Counted from the stretch's first letter, positions 54,701 to 63,153 are shown. The stretch is DNA of 64,000 nt from Limnobacter sp. (GCA_029866125.1 JARWZZ010000021.1:1-64000), one strand, 5' to 3'. Numbers and translations: made by a program. The notes: generated by a model not told the origin, from the sequence alone.

Positions 54701-56626
54701 GAACAGGGTGAGAATACACGGGCCAAGGTGTTGATGGCGGTACTGGCATTTGATGGTTTTAATTTAAACCGTGCGCGCAGTGATAAGCCTATTGGTGGGG
54801 GCTACGCCGCGCCGGTGTACAGCCGTGCAGGTGCTAGCCTTGGTTACAAAGGCACCGATGACATGCAGTTTAAAAAAGGGCCGATTGAACAGGACAAAAC
54901 ACTGCAAGTGGAAAGTACCGCCAACGGCAACAGAAAACCATTTATGAAAGTACTTAGGAAGGCCTTGGGTGGAGGTAATCTGCTCGGCCGTTCGTCGGTC
55001 AACACTGATTCCAATAAAGCCCAAGTGTTGGCCATCTCTGAAGGGGTTTATAAAAAGTACTTTACCACCACAGACAGCGAGGGGCAGTTTGTGTGGAGCA
55101 ATGAGCTACTGAACAACACCACCAGTGTTCATGAAATGCATAAACTTGCCAGCGACGCAATTGTTGCCATGCATGAGCATGCACGCGCAGCCAATAGCGG
55201 CGATGTGGAAGAACTGTTGTTGAGAATGGACGCGTGGCAGAAAGGTATTTCTGCAACCCTGACGGACGCTAGGAAGCAAGTCGGGGGTCGCCCTACTGCA
55301 GAGTCGTTGCGAATGGATGAATCTGAGCTGAACACCAACAAAGCCTACTTGAAAAATTTCATTGAAAAGTTGGTCATTGCGCCCCGCAATCGTTTAAACC
55401 AGCCTGTGGCAGAGGGTGATGTCGATGCTACGCAAGCACGCAACACCATTGATTTGGCACGCTCCAAGCTGGAGTGGGGTATTCAGGCCAAACGTAACAA
55501 AAGCCGCAAAATTATCCTGTTTGGCAGCGACCGTATGGGTGCTGTTAGGCAAGCCGATTTGGAGTTGGTAGCGCGCAATCAGCTGACCCTTCAAACCCTG
55601 TTGGGCACACTGCCCACTCCCTTTGTGGAGAATGCTACTTTGCGTAAAGGCTTTAACCCCGATACCTTTGCGAATGTTTGGTTGGACATTAAAAACGCTA
55701 CTGAGTCGGCCGATTTGGGCGGGATGAAAAACGAGTCCAAGAATGAACTGAAACGTGTGGTGGAAGATCTGGAAGACCTGATTTTTCCGAAACCAGTGCA
55801 GACGAATGCGACCCTTTTCCGGCCTGACGAACGTCGTTTGACTCGGGGTGACGCAAGTAAGGGAGTGGTTGTTGGCTCAATCGCAGGAAAGGCGAAGGCC
55901 GCTTGGGCTGAGTTTGATGTGGCCTCTGGCACGGGTCGTGATGACGATCTGCGAAACAAAAAATCGATGTTGAGTGCTGCACTCACTGAAGTGTTAGGTG
56001 CCTTGGTTGTGCCTTTGGCCATACGTGAAAAGGTACGCAAACCCGTCAAGTTGCTTCGCGTGCCGTTGCAATTGCCTTGGACTAAGATGGGTATTACCAG
56101 GTTCAAAAAAGTGGACAAAGGTGAAATTCGCCCCGCGCTTTTGAAAACCGACAAAGCGAAAATCGCCCTTGCCACGGTGCGGGCGGTGTGGGATGACGTC
56201 GCCAAAGCGGTGTTGAATGACGGCATTGAAAAATTGGTGGTAAACGCGCCCAATGGAATAAGCCGAGATTCACTAAACGATTTGATTGAGAAATCAAAAT
56301 CAGCAGGCTCTGCCAATGCGGCTGATCGAGAAAAACTGGTTGGCATCCTTAATGAGGCATTTACTGCATTGCAAGACCAGGGCGAAACGGCCGAAGCGCT
56401 GCCTGATTTAGAGAAAGCATCAAAGCAGCTTCAAATTGTGTTTGATTTGGAAGCGAATTTGATGGCCTTGGTTGACCTTCATACCCGCATGGATGTGGAA
56501 GAAACAGAATGGAAGCTTACTGTGGGGGGCGTTGATGCAAGGACTTCCTCTAAAAAGACGGCAGACACTGCGTTCCGTTTGGGTCAACAGGTTGTGGTTG
56601 AGCCAAGATCAAAATCAACCCCCTGA
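51770..56626 (+). CDS. giant unrecognised helical protein (1618 aa)
   Basis: No signal peptide, no membrane segment and no domain I can name. Residues 1-40 are Pro/Ser/Ala-rich. About 60-260 is globular-helical. About 265-325 is a low-complexity Ala/Glu/Gly/Pro tract. About 325-620 is a long Ala-rich coiled coil (DLRARLATAEARAASAEAKA, AEAERAATKAADHTNRI). The last 1000 residues are globular, mostly helical, with basic patches (RAKVLMAVLAFDGFNLNRAR, KPFMKVLRKALGGGNLLGRS, RNKSRKIILFGSDRMGAVRQ). The N-terminal third is distinctly AT-richer than the C-terminal part, suggesting a mosaic origin. The end overlaps the convergent plsY by 12 bases. A seven-G run (52703-52709) inside the low-complexity tract could cause slippage. 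A large effector, adhesion or structural protein are all possible. Confidence 0.7.
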   Translation: MAGPAVRPPDLDGAKQSVPSPESSETAPSPIKDAAERLYEDLIGSLPFKDRSTLPNSRIDPSTIAELALFASFNSSSVQIIREGIQVELSRIGNEHDPVVQAMRKELYSLLEEVPLWQAASNNLARGLHRAGNPRTSYNNLEYTKLALISISNYIHFKDESDPVELDHDPKYKDPTYLLESGLDDRDKIDNLMKVSLGLSESCANILYNLRLVHIDKTASDLSDKLRNDSGFEAKFKQLFLKELRAGLVDFRKRFSQTGGSARPASATAEGQAAEGHAAEGHAAAPAGVPAAEAPAAEAPAGVPAGVPAAEGGAPAQPVDAAELEDLRARLATAEARAASAEAKAAEAERAATKAADHTNRINDETQSIKNASDSAKGAAAGAGIARNDSLATLKRILGENCGTLDQQTADAEAAKAAAADAESKAKSAGVLAELATRLAEEPLTDAVKNDPELASDVGKAANEFSYEARQSAQSAEISAFQAQKYADLATKTVELRNGLEELNATTSSFDANIVAVEAAHTESIKKFKEFRKPISDSPESSARSDRSKTAALNNARTEAYKALSDARAALNELSPIAELAANLKEEIKSENSGLQEVDATSLQTGLEKVTKDLNTKLANAKAKYLRAMALKTWVDNPELIDFVVPKLRGTPIAHDDTNSVIDLIKELHNYKVKEGLLSQLPRKLDDAGTPEKKIKLLALLFFRANDIANQSIIQLRLKKDAEAAVLNSPVVTDRVNGQTKDRTIHTLDEIRNSGDFNRLSKQDQRLVYAQIEELHAVSREIMHVMDEVEQSVKSARDKPKDASAADAASAAELNKLNKLLVDNAEFHKYMKASFDADSGDETAKTLNIENILLGVNTRLNFDAPGIKSEQSQGVVNHLRGLADQLSYRAYFKKYAGSGSGALETLIQSMNYKRKADGNHKAHRKDMTAQYLLEVAKQIEPDSISKDNRQKSSPREVAFVTQPTDGDINNNRFFEKYEQGENTRAKVLMAVLAFDGFNLNRARSDKPIGGGYAAPVYSRAGASLGYKGTDDMQFKKGPIEQDKTLQVESTANGNRKPFMKVLRKALGGGNLLGRSSVNTDSNKAQVLAISEGVYKKYFTTTDSEGQFVWSNELLNNTTSVHEMHKLASDAIVAMHEHARAANSGDVEELLLRMDAWQKGISATLTDARKQVGGRPTAESLRMDESELNTNKAYLKNFIEKLVIAPRNRLNQPVAEGDVDATQARNTIDLARSKLEWGIQAKRNKSRKIILFGSDRMGAVRQADLELVARNQLTLQTLLGTLPTPFVENATLRKGFNPDTFANVWLDIKNATESADLGGMKNESKNELKRVVEDLEDLIFPKPVQTNATLFRPDERRLTRGDASKGVVVGSIAGKAKAAWAEFDVASGTGRDDDLRNKKSMLSAALTEVLGALVVPLAIREKVRKPVKLLRVPLQLPWTKMGITRFKKVDKGEIRPALLKTDKAKIALATVRAVWDDVAKAVLNDGIEKLVVNAPNGISRDSLNDLIEKSKSAGSANAADREKLVGILNEAFTALQDQGETAEALPDLEKASKQLQIVFDLEANLMALVDLHTRMDVEETEWKLTVGGVDARTSSKKTADTAFRLGQQVVVEPRSKSTP
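52571..52703. repeat. degenerate 12- to 18-bp repeats coding for an Ala/Glu/Gly/Pro tract
   Basis: Units of the type GCAGAAGGACAT and GCACCAGCAGGAGTACCA are repeated about ten times with small changes. They encode AEGHA and PAGVPAAEA-like peptides. The tract is immediately followed by the G7 run at 52703-52709. Copy number may vary between strains without loss of frame. Confidence 0.8.
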
Positions 56627-57226
56627 TTTTTGACCGATTTTGCTTTCTTTGCCAGCCATCAGGTTGGCAATGTTTTGTTTGTGGCGGTAAAAAAGCAAGC
56701 CTGCCATCACCAAAATGGCGGCTGCTTGGGCATCCACCCCAAACAGCAACACGTTGTAAAACACCGCAAATGCACTGGCTACCAAACTGGCCAGTGAGGA
56801 GTAGCGGAAGAAGTACGCAATCACCACCCAAGTTATAGCCGTTGCCAAGCCCAATGCCCAATTCAGCGCAAACAGTACGCCCAGCGCGGTGGCAACGCCT
56901 TTGCCGCCTTCAAAACCAAAAAAGATGGGGAACAGGTGGCCGATAAAAGCCGCCACGCCAATCATGGCCACGTCGCCTTGGCTGTAGCCCAAGCTGTCCT
57001 GAAAATAGTAAGCCAACAACACGGCGGCTGTGCCTTTAAGGGCATCGCCCAGCAGGGTTGCCAAAGCAGCGGCTTTGTTGCCAGTGCGCAGTACGTTGGT
57101 GGCACCTGGGTTTTTTGAGCCAAAGGTGCGGGGGTCGGCCAAACCCATGACTTTGGACACCACCACTGCGAATGAAATGGAACCCAGAAGGTAGCCCGCG
57201 ACCAAGCCTGCAATAAGGTAGATCAA
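56615..57226 (-). CDS. plsY: glycerol-3-phosphate acyltransferase PlsY
   Basis: 203 residues, five or six membrane helices. It uses acyl-phosphate to acylate glycerol-3-phosphate at sn-1, the first step of phospholipid synthesis. Signature blocks: GYLLGSISFAVVVSK, the catalytic GSKNPGATNVLR (usual GSGNPGATN) and FFGFEGGKGVATALG. The length is usual for the family. An RKH-rich end (YRHKQNIANLMAGKESKI) matches the C-terminal motif. xerD lies upstream on the same strand with a 74-base gap; the two are not an obvious functional pair. Confidence 0.96.
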   Translation of the reverse strand: MIYLIAGLVAGYLLGSISFAVVVSKVMGLADPRTFGSKNPGATNVLRTGNKAAALATLLGDALKGTAAVLLAYYFQDSLGYSQGDVAMIGVAAFIGHLFPIFFGFEGGKGVATALGVLFALNWALGLATAITWVVIAYFFRYSSLASLVASAFAVFYNVLLFGVDAQAAAILVMAGLLFYRHKQNIANLMAGKESKIGQKSGG

Positions 57227-57300
57227 TTGTTTGCCTCTTTTGTTTGGTTTTGTTGTGTTGAGTGATCCACGAATTCTAATCTGACTTGGGGCTGTGTGGT

Positions 57301-58272
57301 CTAAGTCTTCTGGCTTAAAGGGTGGTGTTTCTCCAAAATATCCTTCAAGCGCTTTTGGGCCACATGGGTGTAAATTTGGGTGGTGGTAATGTCGGCATGG
57401 CCCAGCAGCAATTGCACCACCCGCAGGTCTGCGCCGTGGTTGACCAAGTGCGTAGCAAACGCGTGGCGCAGCACATGGGGGCTGATGGGGCTGTCAATGC
57501 CTGCAATCAGTGCATAGCGTTTGATGTTTTTCCAAAAGCCTTGGCGTGTCATGGGCTGGCCAAAGTGGGTCACAAACAAGGCTTCGTGTTTGCGTGCACC
57601 CAGCAGGGCTGGGCGGCTGCTTTGCAGGTAGGCTGCAATGGCCAGAATGGCGGGCTCGCCCATGGGTACCAAGCGCTCTTTGTTGCCTTTGCCGGTTACT
57701 TTCAACGCACCCACTTCCAAATCAATGGCTTGTTGGGGCAGGGTCACCAATTCAGTCACGCGCAAGCCGCTGGCATACATCAATTCCAGCATGGCCAGGT
57801 CCCGCAGGCCTTCGGGGGTTTGCGGGCTTGGGGCGGTCATTAGGCTTTTAACTTGTTCTTCACTTAGGGTTTTGGGTAGCCGTAGGCCTTGTTTGGCGCT
57901 GTGCAGTTCAGCCGCTGGGTTGTCTAGGCGTTGCTGGGTTTCGTTTAACCACAGGTAAAAGCGTTTGTAGCTGCTGATTTTGCGGTTCAGGCTGCTGGGT
58001 TTTAAATCCAGTAAGTCATGCACGTGGTTGCGCAGGTGTTCGGTTTGGGCGTGAAGTAGGCTAGGTTTGCCTTTTAAAATTTCCGTTTGAGGAATTTTAT
58101 TCTTCAGCCATTGGTCCAGCAGCAGCAAGTCGCTGCGGTAGGCTTGTGCGGTCAGTTGGGACAAACCGTCCTCCAGCCACAGCTTGGAGCAGAAGCTGTC
58201 TATTAAATTCTCGCCGAGATTCTGGGCGTGGTCATTTCCATTCATTTCGGGGCGGTGTGTTGACTGGGGCAT
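57301..58272 (-). CDS. xerD: tyrosine recombinase XerD
   Basis: 323 residues from ATG 58272, or 314 from ATG 58245; neither start has a good SD. The open frame continues to 59070, but that part is antisense to pdxH and is rejected. The N-terminal core-binding domain covers about 15-120 (LWLEDGLSQLTAQAYRSDLL). The catalytic domain has Arg in SGLRVTELVTLP, Lys in TGKGNKERLVP, HVLRH (His and Arg), GH in LLGHADITTTQ, and the nucleophile Tyr in IYTHVAQKRL. With XerC it resolves chromosome dimers at dif. The core-binding start and full pentad support XerD over an integrase. Confidence 0.93.
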   Translation of the reverse strand: MPQSTHRPEMNGNDHAQNLGENLIDSFCSKLWLEDGLSQLTAQAYRSDLLLLDQWLKNKIPQTEILKGKPSLLHAQTEHLRNHVHDLLDLKPSSLNRKISSYKRFYLWLNETQQRLDNPAAELHSAKQGLRLPKTLSEEQVKSLMTAPSPQTPEGLRDLAMLELMYASGLRVTELVTLPQQAIDLEVGALKVTGKGNKERLVPMGEPAILAIAAYLQSSRPALLGARKHEALFVTHFGQPMTRQGFWKNIKRYALIAGIDSPISPHVLRHAFATHLVNHGADLRVVQLLLGHADITTTQIYTHVAQKRLKDILEKHHPLSQKT

Positions 58273-58320
58273 AATGTTGTTTTGTGCCGGCTCATTTTGT
58301 TTTATTTTTAAGGTAGTACC

Positions 58321-58953
58321 ATGAACATTGCAGACATCCGTAAAGAATACACGCAAGCCACGCTGGATGAGGCCGACGCCTTGCCCAATCCGCACGACTT
58401 GTTTGACCGTTGGTTTCAACAAGCTTTGGGTGCGCAATTGGCTGAGCCCAATGCCATGACTTTGGCCACGGTGAATGAGCAGGGCCGCCCCTCTGCACGC
58501 ATTGTGTTGATCAAGGGTGTGGACAAGCGCGGGTTTACTTTTTTTACCAACTACGAAAGCCGCAAAGGGCAGGAGTTGGCTGCCAACCCGCATGCTTGTT
58601 TGTTGTTCCACTGGACCGAGCTTGAGCGCCAAGTCCGCATTGAGGGCCGTGTGGAGCGGTGCGCACCGGAGGAGTCGGATGCCTATTACCTTTCCCGCCC
58701 CGTGGGTAGCAAGTTGGGTGCATGGGCGTCGCCGCAAAGCCAAGTGATTCCCGATCGGCAAATGCTGGAGGCCCAGGTTAAAAAATACGAGGCAGAGCAT
58801 GGCGACAGCCCGACCCGACCTCCATTTTGGGGTGGTTACCGTTTGGTGCCTGATTATTTTGAGTTTTGGCAGGGCCGTGCATCCCGCCTGCATGACCGTT
58901 TGGTGTACAAGAGTGTGGATGGGCAGTGGGAAGTGTGCCGCTTGGCACCTTAA
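58321..58953 (+). CDS. pdxH: pyridoxamine 5'-phosphate oxidase
   Basis: 210 residues. FMN enzyme that makes pyridoxal 5'-phosphate. Seen: [62 protein letters not shown], the active-site stretch [32 protein letters not shown] (FMN/PLP contacts) and the conserved end [15 protein letters not shown]...RLAP. Length and start agree with the family. It is divergent from xerD. Confidence 0.97.
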   Translation: MNIADIRKEYTQATLDEADALPNPHDLFDRWFQQALGAQLAEPNAMTLATVNEQGRPSARIVLIKGVDKRGFTFFTNYESRKGQELAANPHACLLFHWTELERQVRIEGRVERCAPEESDAYYLSRPVGSKLGAWASPQSQVIPDRQMLEAQVKKYEAEHGDSPTRPPFWGGYRLVPDYFEFWQGRASRLHDRLVYKSVDGQWEVCRLAP

Positions 58954-58987
58954 TTGCTGGGGTTGTGGTGGTAGAAAGGAATAGCGC

Positions 58988-59617
58988 ATGAATGGTGCAA
59001 AGCACCCGACTGGGTCGCAGCAAGCCTTAAAAGTGTTGTTGGTGGACGGCGAACCTGGCCGGGCCGCCATCTTGGAGCGTGCGCTTTTGGATGCAGGCTA
59101 CCAGCTGGTGTCGCGCCTGCCGTCGGTGGACCACCTCAATGAGCATGTGCAGCGTTTGCAGCCCGATGTGGTGATTATTGACATCGAGTTCCCCGACCGG
59201 GATTGCTTTGAAAACATGGCGAGTGTGTCGCGCACCAATCCCCGGCCGATTGTGATGTTGTCCGAGGAAAGTGACGAGCTCAGCATTTCCTTGGCGATTC
59301 AGTCCGGGGTCAGCGCGTATTTGGCCAACGACATTCCACCTGAAAGGGTACGGCCAATTATTCAGGTGGCGGTGGCCCGGTTTAGGGAGTTTCAGGCTTT
59401 GCAGCAGGAGTTGCAGGCCACGAAAGATCAACTGGCGGATCGAAAATTAATTGACAAAGCCAAGGGCTTATTGATGAAGCATCGCAACTTTTCTGAGGAT
59501 GAGGCCTACCACGCCATGCGGAAACTGGCGATGGAGCGTAAACAAAAACTGGCGGACACCGCGAAAAGCGTGATTGAGGTGTTTGATTTGCTCAATGGCG
59601 GAGGTAGCGGTGTTTAG
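58988..59617 (+). CDS. nasT: ANTAR-domain response regulator NasT
   Basis: 209 residues. A receiver domain (about 15-135: VLLVDGEPGRAAILERALLDAG, VVIIDIEFPDRDCFENM) is followed by a short helical linker and an ANTAR RNA-binding domain (about 145-205: LADRKLIDKAKGLLMKHRNF, SEDEAYHAMRKLAMERKQKL). ANTAR proteins bind paired stem-loops in RNA and prevent termination. NasT of nitrate assimilation is held by NasS until nitrate is present. The nasS-like gene follows at once, and a leader with a terminator-like hairpin stands before nrtA at 60654, the likely target. Confidence 0.93.
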   Translation: MNGAKHPTGSQQALKVLLVDGEPGRAAILERALLDAGYQLVSRLPSVDHLNEHVQRLQPDVVIIDIEFPDRDCFENMASVSRTNPRPIVMLSEESDELSISLAIQSGVSAYLANDIPPERVRPIIQVAVARFREFQALQQELQATKDQLADRKLIDKAKGLLMKHRNFSEDEAYHAMRKLAMERKQKLADTAKSVIEVFDLLNGGGSGV

Positions 59618-59624
59618 TGAGAAT

Positions 59625-60566
59625 ATGAAACCATTGAAATTGGGCTTCGTGGCTTTAACGGATGCTGCGCCTTTGGTGGTTGCGCAGCGCTTGGGTTTGT
59701 ATCAACAAGCGGGCTTGAATGTGAAGTTGTGCCGCCAACCTTCATGGTCCACCTTGCGGGACAAACTTATTTTTGGTGAATTGCAGGCGGCGCAGTTGTT
59801 GTCGCCCATGGTGTTGACCCTGCAAAAGCCGATGCGCGCGCCACTTGTGCTAAGCCGTGGCGGCAATGCGCTGTTGGTGTCCAATGCGCTTTACGACGCG
59901 TTGAACGGTGCTAAAGGCGGGCTGAATGAGCGCCCTTTGCGGGTGGGTACAGTGTTCCCCTTCTCGATGCACAGTCTGCAATTGCGCCAGTGGCTCAAGC
60001 GCTTGGGTGTTGAGGCAGACGGTCAACAAGCCGAGGCAACGGCCCGGTTTGAGGTGGTGCCCCCTGCGCGTATGGTCAAAGCATTGAAGGAAGGCCAGTT
60101 GGATGTGTGCTGTGTGGGCGAGCCCTATGGCACTTTGGCCGAGTTTGAACATGTGGGCCATAGGGTCGCGCATTCCGACGAGTTTTGGCCAAGCTGGCCT
60201 GAAAAGGTACTTGGCCTGACTGAGGCAGGTGCACTGGCTTTGGGTGAGCAACTGCCCCGCTTGGTAAGCGCGGTGGAACAGGCCTGCCAATGGCTGGAGA
60301 CCGATGCTACAAACCGCAAGCAAGCCGCAATCTGGATGGCTGATGAAGAAGTGTTAAATCTGCCAGTGCAGGTGATTGAAAAATCCCTGTTGCGCACCGA
60401 GGGTTTAAGTTTCCGTTTTGGTGCGGTGAATGACGCCGCTGGTGGTGCATGCACCATTGAATCTTGGTTCCCCGATTTCAGTGCACAGGTGCTTGAATTG
60501 GAGCGCACATGGTTTGCAGGTGATGTGCACCGCACCATTTCAATGCAAAATTGCCCGTTTTTGTAA
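59625..60566 (+). CDS. nasS: nitrate sensor NasS (NrtA-like, cytoplasmic)
   Basis: 313 residues from ATG 59625 (MKPLKLGFVALTDAAPLVVA). In-frame starts at 59574 and 59595 overlap nasT and are less likely. The fold is that of the NrtA/CmpA nitrate-binding proteins (KLGFVALTDAAPLVVAQRLG, GELQAAQLLSPMVL, RVGTVFPFSMHSLQLRQWLKRLGV, GQLDVCCVGEPYG), but there is no signal peptide. A cytosolic NrtA copy next to nasT is the hallmark of NasS, which sequesters NasT in the absence of nitrate. A sigma-54 promoter lies just after its stop. Confidence 0.9.
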   Translation: MKPLKLGFVALTDAAPLVVAQRLGLYQQAGLNVKLCRQPSWSTLRDKLIFGELQAAQLLSPMVLTLQKPMRAPLVLSRGGNALLVSNALYDALNGAKGGLNERPLRVGTVFPFSMHSLQLRQWLKRLGVEADGQQAEATARFEVVPPARMVKALKEGQLDVCCVGEPYGTLAEFEHVGHRVAHSDEFWPSWPEKVLGLTEAGALALGEQLPRLVSAVEQACQWLETDATNRKQAAIWMADEEVLNLPVQVIEKSLLRTEGLSFRFGAVNDAAGGACTIESWFPDFSAQVLELERTWFAGDVHRTISMQNCPFL

Positions 60567-60587
60567 AAATTTAAGTTATTTTTGATC

Positions 60588-60603
60588 TGGCACGTATTCT
60601 GCT
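60588..60603 (+). promoter_or_regulatory. sigma-54 promoter of the nitrate transporter operon
   Basis: CTGGCACGTATTCTGCT matches YTGGCACGRNNNTTGCW with GG (60589-60590) and GC (60601-60602) separated by exactly 10 bases. Transcription should start near 60614. It implies control by NtrC or a similar activator, i.e. nitrogen status. The activator site would lie upstream, inside the nasS coding region. Confidence 0.85.
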
Positions 60604-60613
60604 TTAAGAGAAA

Positions 60614-60716
60614 CATGTTTGGGTGATCAATGTTGATTGCCCTCCAATCGAGCAACGGCGCTCATCACTGCATAAGGTACAGCTTTGTGTGGAGGTGGGC
60701 GCCGTTTTCGTTTCTT
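60614..60716 (+). promoter_or_regulatory. nrtA leader with terminator-like hairpin (candidate NasT attenuator)
   Basis: A leader of about 120 bases runs from the predicted sigma-54 start to nrtA. AACGGCGC (60654-60661) pairs perfectly with GCGCCGTT (60699-60706) and is followed by a T-rich tail (TTTTCGTTTCTT, 60705-60716), like an intrinsic terminator with a long, internally structured loop. Just before it, GATTG (60635-60639) pairs with CAATC (60645-60649), and GGTGATCA (60622-60629) can pair with TGATTGCC (60634-60641). These are candidate antiterminator arms. I could not confirm the A/G loop positions of the ANTAR consensus. Confidence 0.68.
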
Positions 60717-60732
60717 AATGTGGAGTGTTTTC

Positions 60733-62112
60733 ATGATGAAAAAACTGAAAATGACCGTGCTGGCCATGGCCTTAAGCATGGGTTGCGGGCTACTTGTCTC
60801 AACCAACGCTTCAGCGCAGGCAGTTGGAAAACCCGAGAAAGAAGAACTGAAGTTGGGCTTTATCAAGCTGACAGATATGGCCCCCTTGGCCATTGCGTAT
60901 GAGAAAGGTTACTTCGAAGACGAAGGGCTATTCGTTACGCTGGAAGCGCAAGCCAACTGGAAAGTGCTGCTTGACCGTGTAATTACCGGCGAGCTAGACG
61001 GCGCGCACATGTTGGCAGGTCAACCTTTGGCAGCCACCATTGGTTTTGGTACCAAAGCCCACATCGTGACGCCGTTTTCCATGGACTTGAATGGCAACGG
61101 CATTACAGTGTCCAACGCGGTGTGGCAGGAAATGAAGCAGCACATACCCAAAGGCCCAGATGGCAAACCGGTGCACCCCATCAAAGCCGATGCACTGAAA
61201 AAGGTAGTTGATAAATACAAAGCGGCGGGCAAACCATTCAAAATGGGCATGGTGTTCCCAGTGTCCACACACAACTATGAGTTGCGCTACTGGTTGGCCT
61301 CTGGCGGTATTCACCCCGGTTTTTATGCACCACAAAACGGCGACACCTCGGGCAACCTAAAAGCGGATGCGCTACTCAGCGTGACCCCACCTCCACAAAT
61401 GCCCGCCACTTTGGAGGCCGGTACGATTGACGGTTACAGCGTGGGCGAGCCTTGGAACCAGCAAGCAGTTGAAAAGGGGATTGGCGTGCCTGTAATTACT
61501 GATTACGAAATCTGGAAAAACAACCCAGAGAAAGTGTTTGGTATTACCAAGGAATTTGCAGACAAAAACCCCAACACCACAGCCCGTTTGGTCAAGGCGA
61601 TGATTCGCGCTGCCAAATGGCTGGACGAAAACAACAACGCCAACCGGGGTGAGGCTGTGAAGATTTTGGCCAAACCACAGTATGTGGGTGCGGATGCCAA
61701 AGTGATTGCCAACTCCATGACCGGTACTTTTGAATACGAGAAAGGCGACAAACGTTCGGTGCCAGACTTCAACGTGTTCTTTCGTTACAACGCCACTTAC
61801 CCCTATTACTCCGATGCAGTGTGGTACCTCACGCAAATGCGCCGCTGGGGCCAAATTGCTGACAAGAAGGACGACAAGTGGTTCTTCGACACAGCCAAAA
61901 GTGTGTACCGGCCAGACCTGTATGCAGTGGCTGCAAAAGCTCTGATTACAGACGGAAAAATGAAGGCCAGTGAGTTTCCTGACTTTGCAAAAGAGTCTGG
62001 TTTCAAACCCCCTCAGAAAGAGTTTATTGATGGTGTGACGTACGACGGCAAAAAGCCCAATGCCTACATCGACAGTTTGAAGATTGGTCTGAAGGGCGCT
62101 GAAAAGCCGTAA
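60733..62112 (+). CDS. nrtA: nitrate ABC transporter substrate-binding protein
   Basis: 459 residues from ATG 60733; a second ATG directly follows, and SD GGAG (60722-60725) sets the start, whereas the open frame from 60685 lies in the leader. A signal peptide ([20 protein letters not shown], cut near ASAQ). NrtA/CmpA family motifs: [89 protein letters not shown] and [21 protein letters not shown]. Binds nitrate (or nitrite/cyanate) in the periplasm for NrtB/NrtC. Paralogue of the cytosolic nasS product. Confidence 0.93.
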   Translation: MMKKLKMTVLAMALSMGCGLLVSTNASAQAVGKPEKEELKLGFIKLTDMAPLAIAYEKGYFEDEGLFVTLEAQANWKVLLDRVITGELDGAHMLAGQPLAATIGFGTKAHIVTPFSMDLNGNGITVSNAVWQEMKQHIPKGPDGKPVHPIKADALKKVVDKYKAAGKPFKMGMVFPVSTHNYELRYWLASGGIHPGFYAPQNGDTSGNLKADALLSVTPPPQMPATLEAGTIDGYSVGEPWNQQAVEKGIGVPVITDYEIWKNNPEKVFGITKEFADKNPNTTARLVKAMIRAAKWLDENNNANRGEAVKILAKPQYVGADAKVIANSMTGTFEYEKGDKRSVPDFNVFFRYNATYPYYSDAVWYLTQMRRWGQIADKKDDKWFFDTAKSVYRPDLYAVAAKALITDGKMKASEFPDFAKESGFKPPQKEFIDGVTYDGKKPNAYIDSLKIGLKGAEKP

Positions 62113-62133
62113 CCCATTTTGAAGGAATACACC

Positions 62134-63153
62134 ATGAGTACCATGCCTACACCCAAAGCCAAGTTGACGCCTTTGTTTCCGTACCTTGCTCAAAAAGCGG
62201 CTGAAAGCCCCGCTTTTAAACAGAACGTGGACAAAATGTTGAGAGCCATTGGTTTGCCTTTCATAGGCATCATGGTGTTCCTGATGATATGGGGTGCCGT
62301 GGCCCAAAAAATTGACACCTCACTGGGCCAATTTCCTGGCCCTGCAAAAGTGTATGAGCAGGCTCACGGTTTGGTGCTTGAGCACATTGCAGAACGGGAG
62401 AAGGCCCAAGAGTTTATGGCCCGCCAAGAGCAGCGCGCTGCGGAGCGTTTGGCTGAGGATCCGAATGCGGTCATTAAAATTCGCACCTACACCGGTAAGC
62501 CTACATTTTTGGACCAGATTATCACCAGCCTCATTACGGTGTTAACCGGCTTTATTCTGGCCAGTTTGGTTGCGGTGCCTCTGGGCTTATTGATTGGATT
62601 AAGCGGCAGTGTGTATGCCGCAGTGAACCCCTTGATTCAGCTTTTTAAACCTGTGTCCCCATTGGCTTGGTTGCCTTTGGTGACCATGGTGGTCAGTGCG
62701 GTGTATGTGTCAGACGACCCCATGGTGCAAAAAAGTTTTGTGAATTCCGCGATTACGGTGCTGTTGTGCTCCCTGTGGCCTACCTTGATTAACACGGCTG
62801 TGGGTGTGGCCAACGTCAGCAAAGATTTACAAAACGTGTCCCGTGTATTGCGTTTAAGCCGTATAACTCATGTACGCACGATTGTTATTCCCAGTGCAAT
62901 CCCCATGATTTTTACAGGTTTGCGTTTGTCGCTGGGTGTGGCTTGGATGGTGTTGATTGCTGCAGAAATGCTGGCACAAAACCCGGGCTTGGGTAAGTTT
63001 GTATGGGACGAGTTTCAAAATGGCTCCAGCAATTCGCTGGGCAGAATCATGGTCGCTGTGCTGACGATTGGTGCGATTGGTTTCGGACTGGACCGCTTGA
63101 TGTTGCTGGTGCAACGCCAAGCGTCTTGGGACAAAACTTCAGCCGCCCGTTAA
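62134..63153 (+). CDS. nrtB: nitrate ABC transporter permease
   Basis: 339 residues from ATG 62134, preceded by GAAGGAA at good spacing. About six or seven membrane segments: one at about 40-58 (GLPFIGIMVFLMIWGAVAQ), then after a charged periplasmic or cytosolic loop (about 85-120) the main block from ILASLVAVPLGLLIGLSGSV. The permease EAA loop is present as SRVLRLSRITHVRTIVIPSAIP. GVAWMVLIAAEMLAQNPGLGKFVWDEFQN matches NrtB/SsuC-type ends. It forms the inner-membrane channel for nitrate with the NrtA and NrtC/D products. Confidence 0.92.
   Translation: MSTMPTPKAKLTPLFPYLAQKAAESPAFKQNVDKMLRAIGLPFIGIMVFLMIWGAVAQKIDTSLGQFPGPAKVYEQAHGLVLEHIAEREKAQEFMARQEQRAAERLAEDPNAVIKIRTYTGKPTFLDQIITSLITVLTGFILASLVAVPLGLLIGLSGSVYAAVNPLIQLFKPVSPLAWLPLVTMVVSAVYVSDDPMVQKSFVNSAITVLLCSLWPTLINTAVGVANVSKDLQNVSRVLRLSRITHVRTIVIPSAIPMIFTGLRLSLGVAWMVLIAAEMLAQNPGLGKFVWDEFQNGSSNSLGRIMVAVLTIGAIGFGLDRLMLLVQRQASWDKTSAAR

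Noticed and set aside
58273..59070. Long N-terminal extension of XerD (589-residue frame)
   Set aside because: This part is antisense to pdxH, has no recombinase features and would make XerD almost twice the normal size; a start at 58272 or 58245 fits the family.
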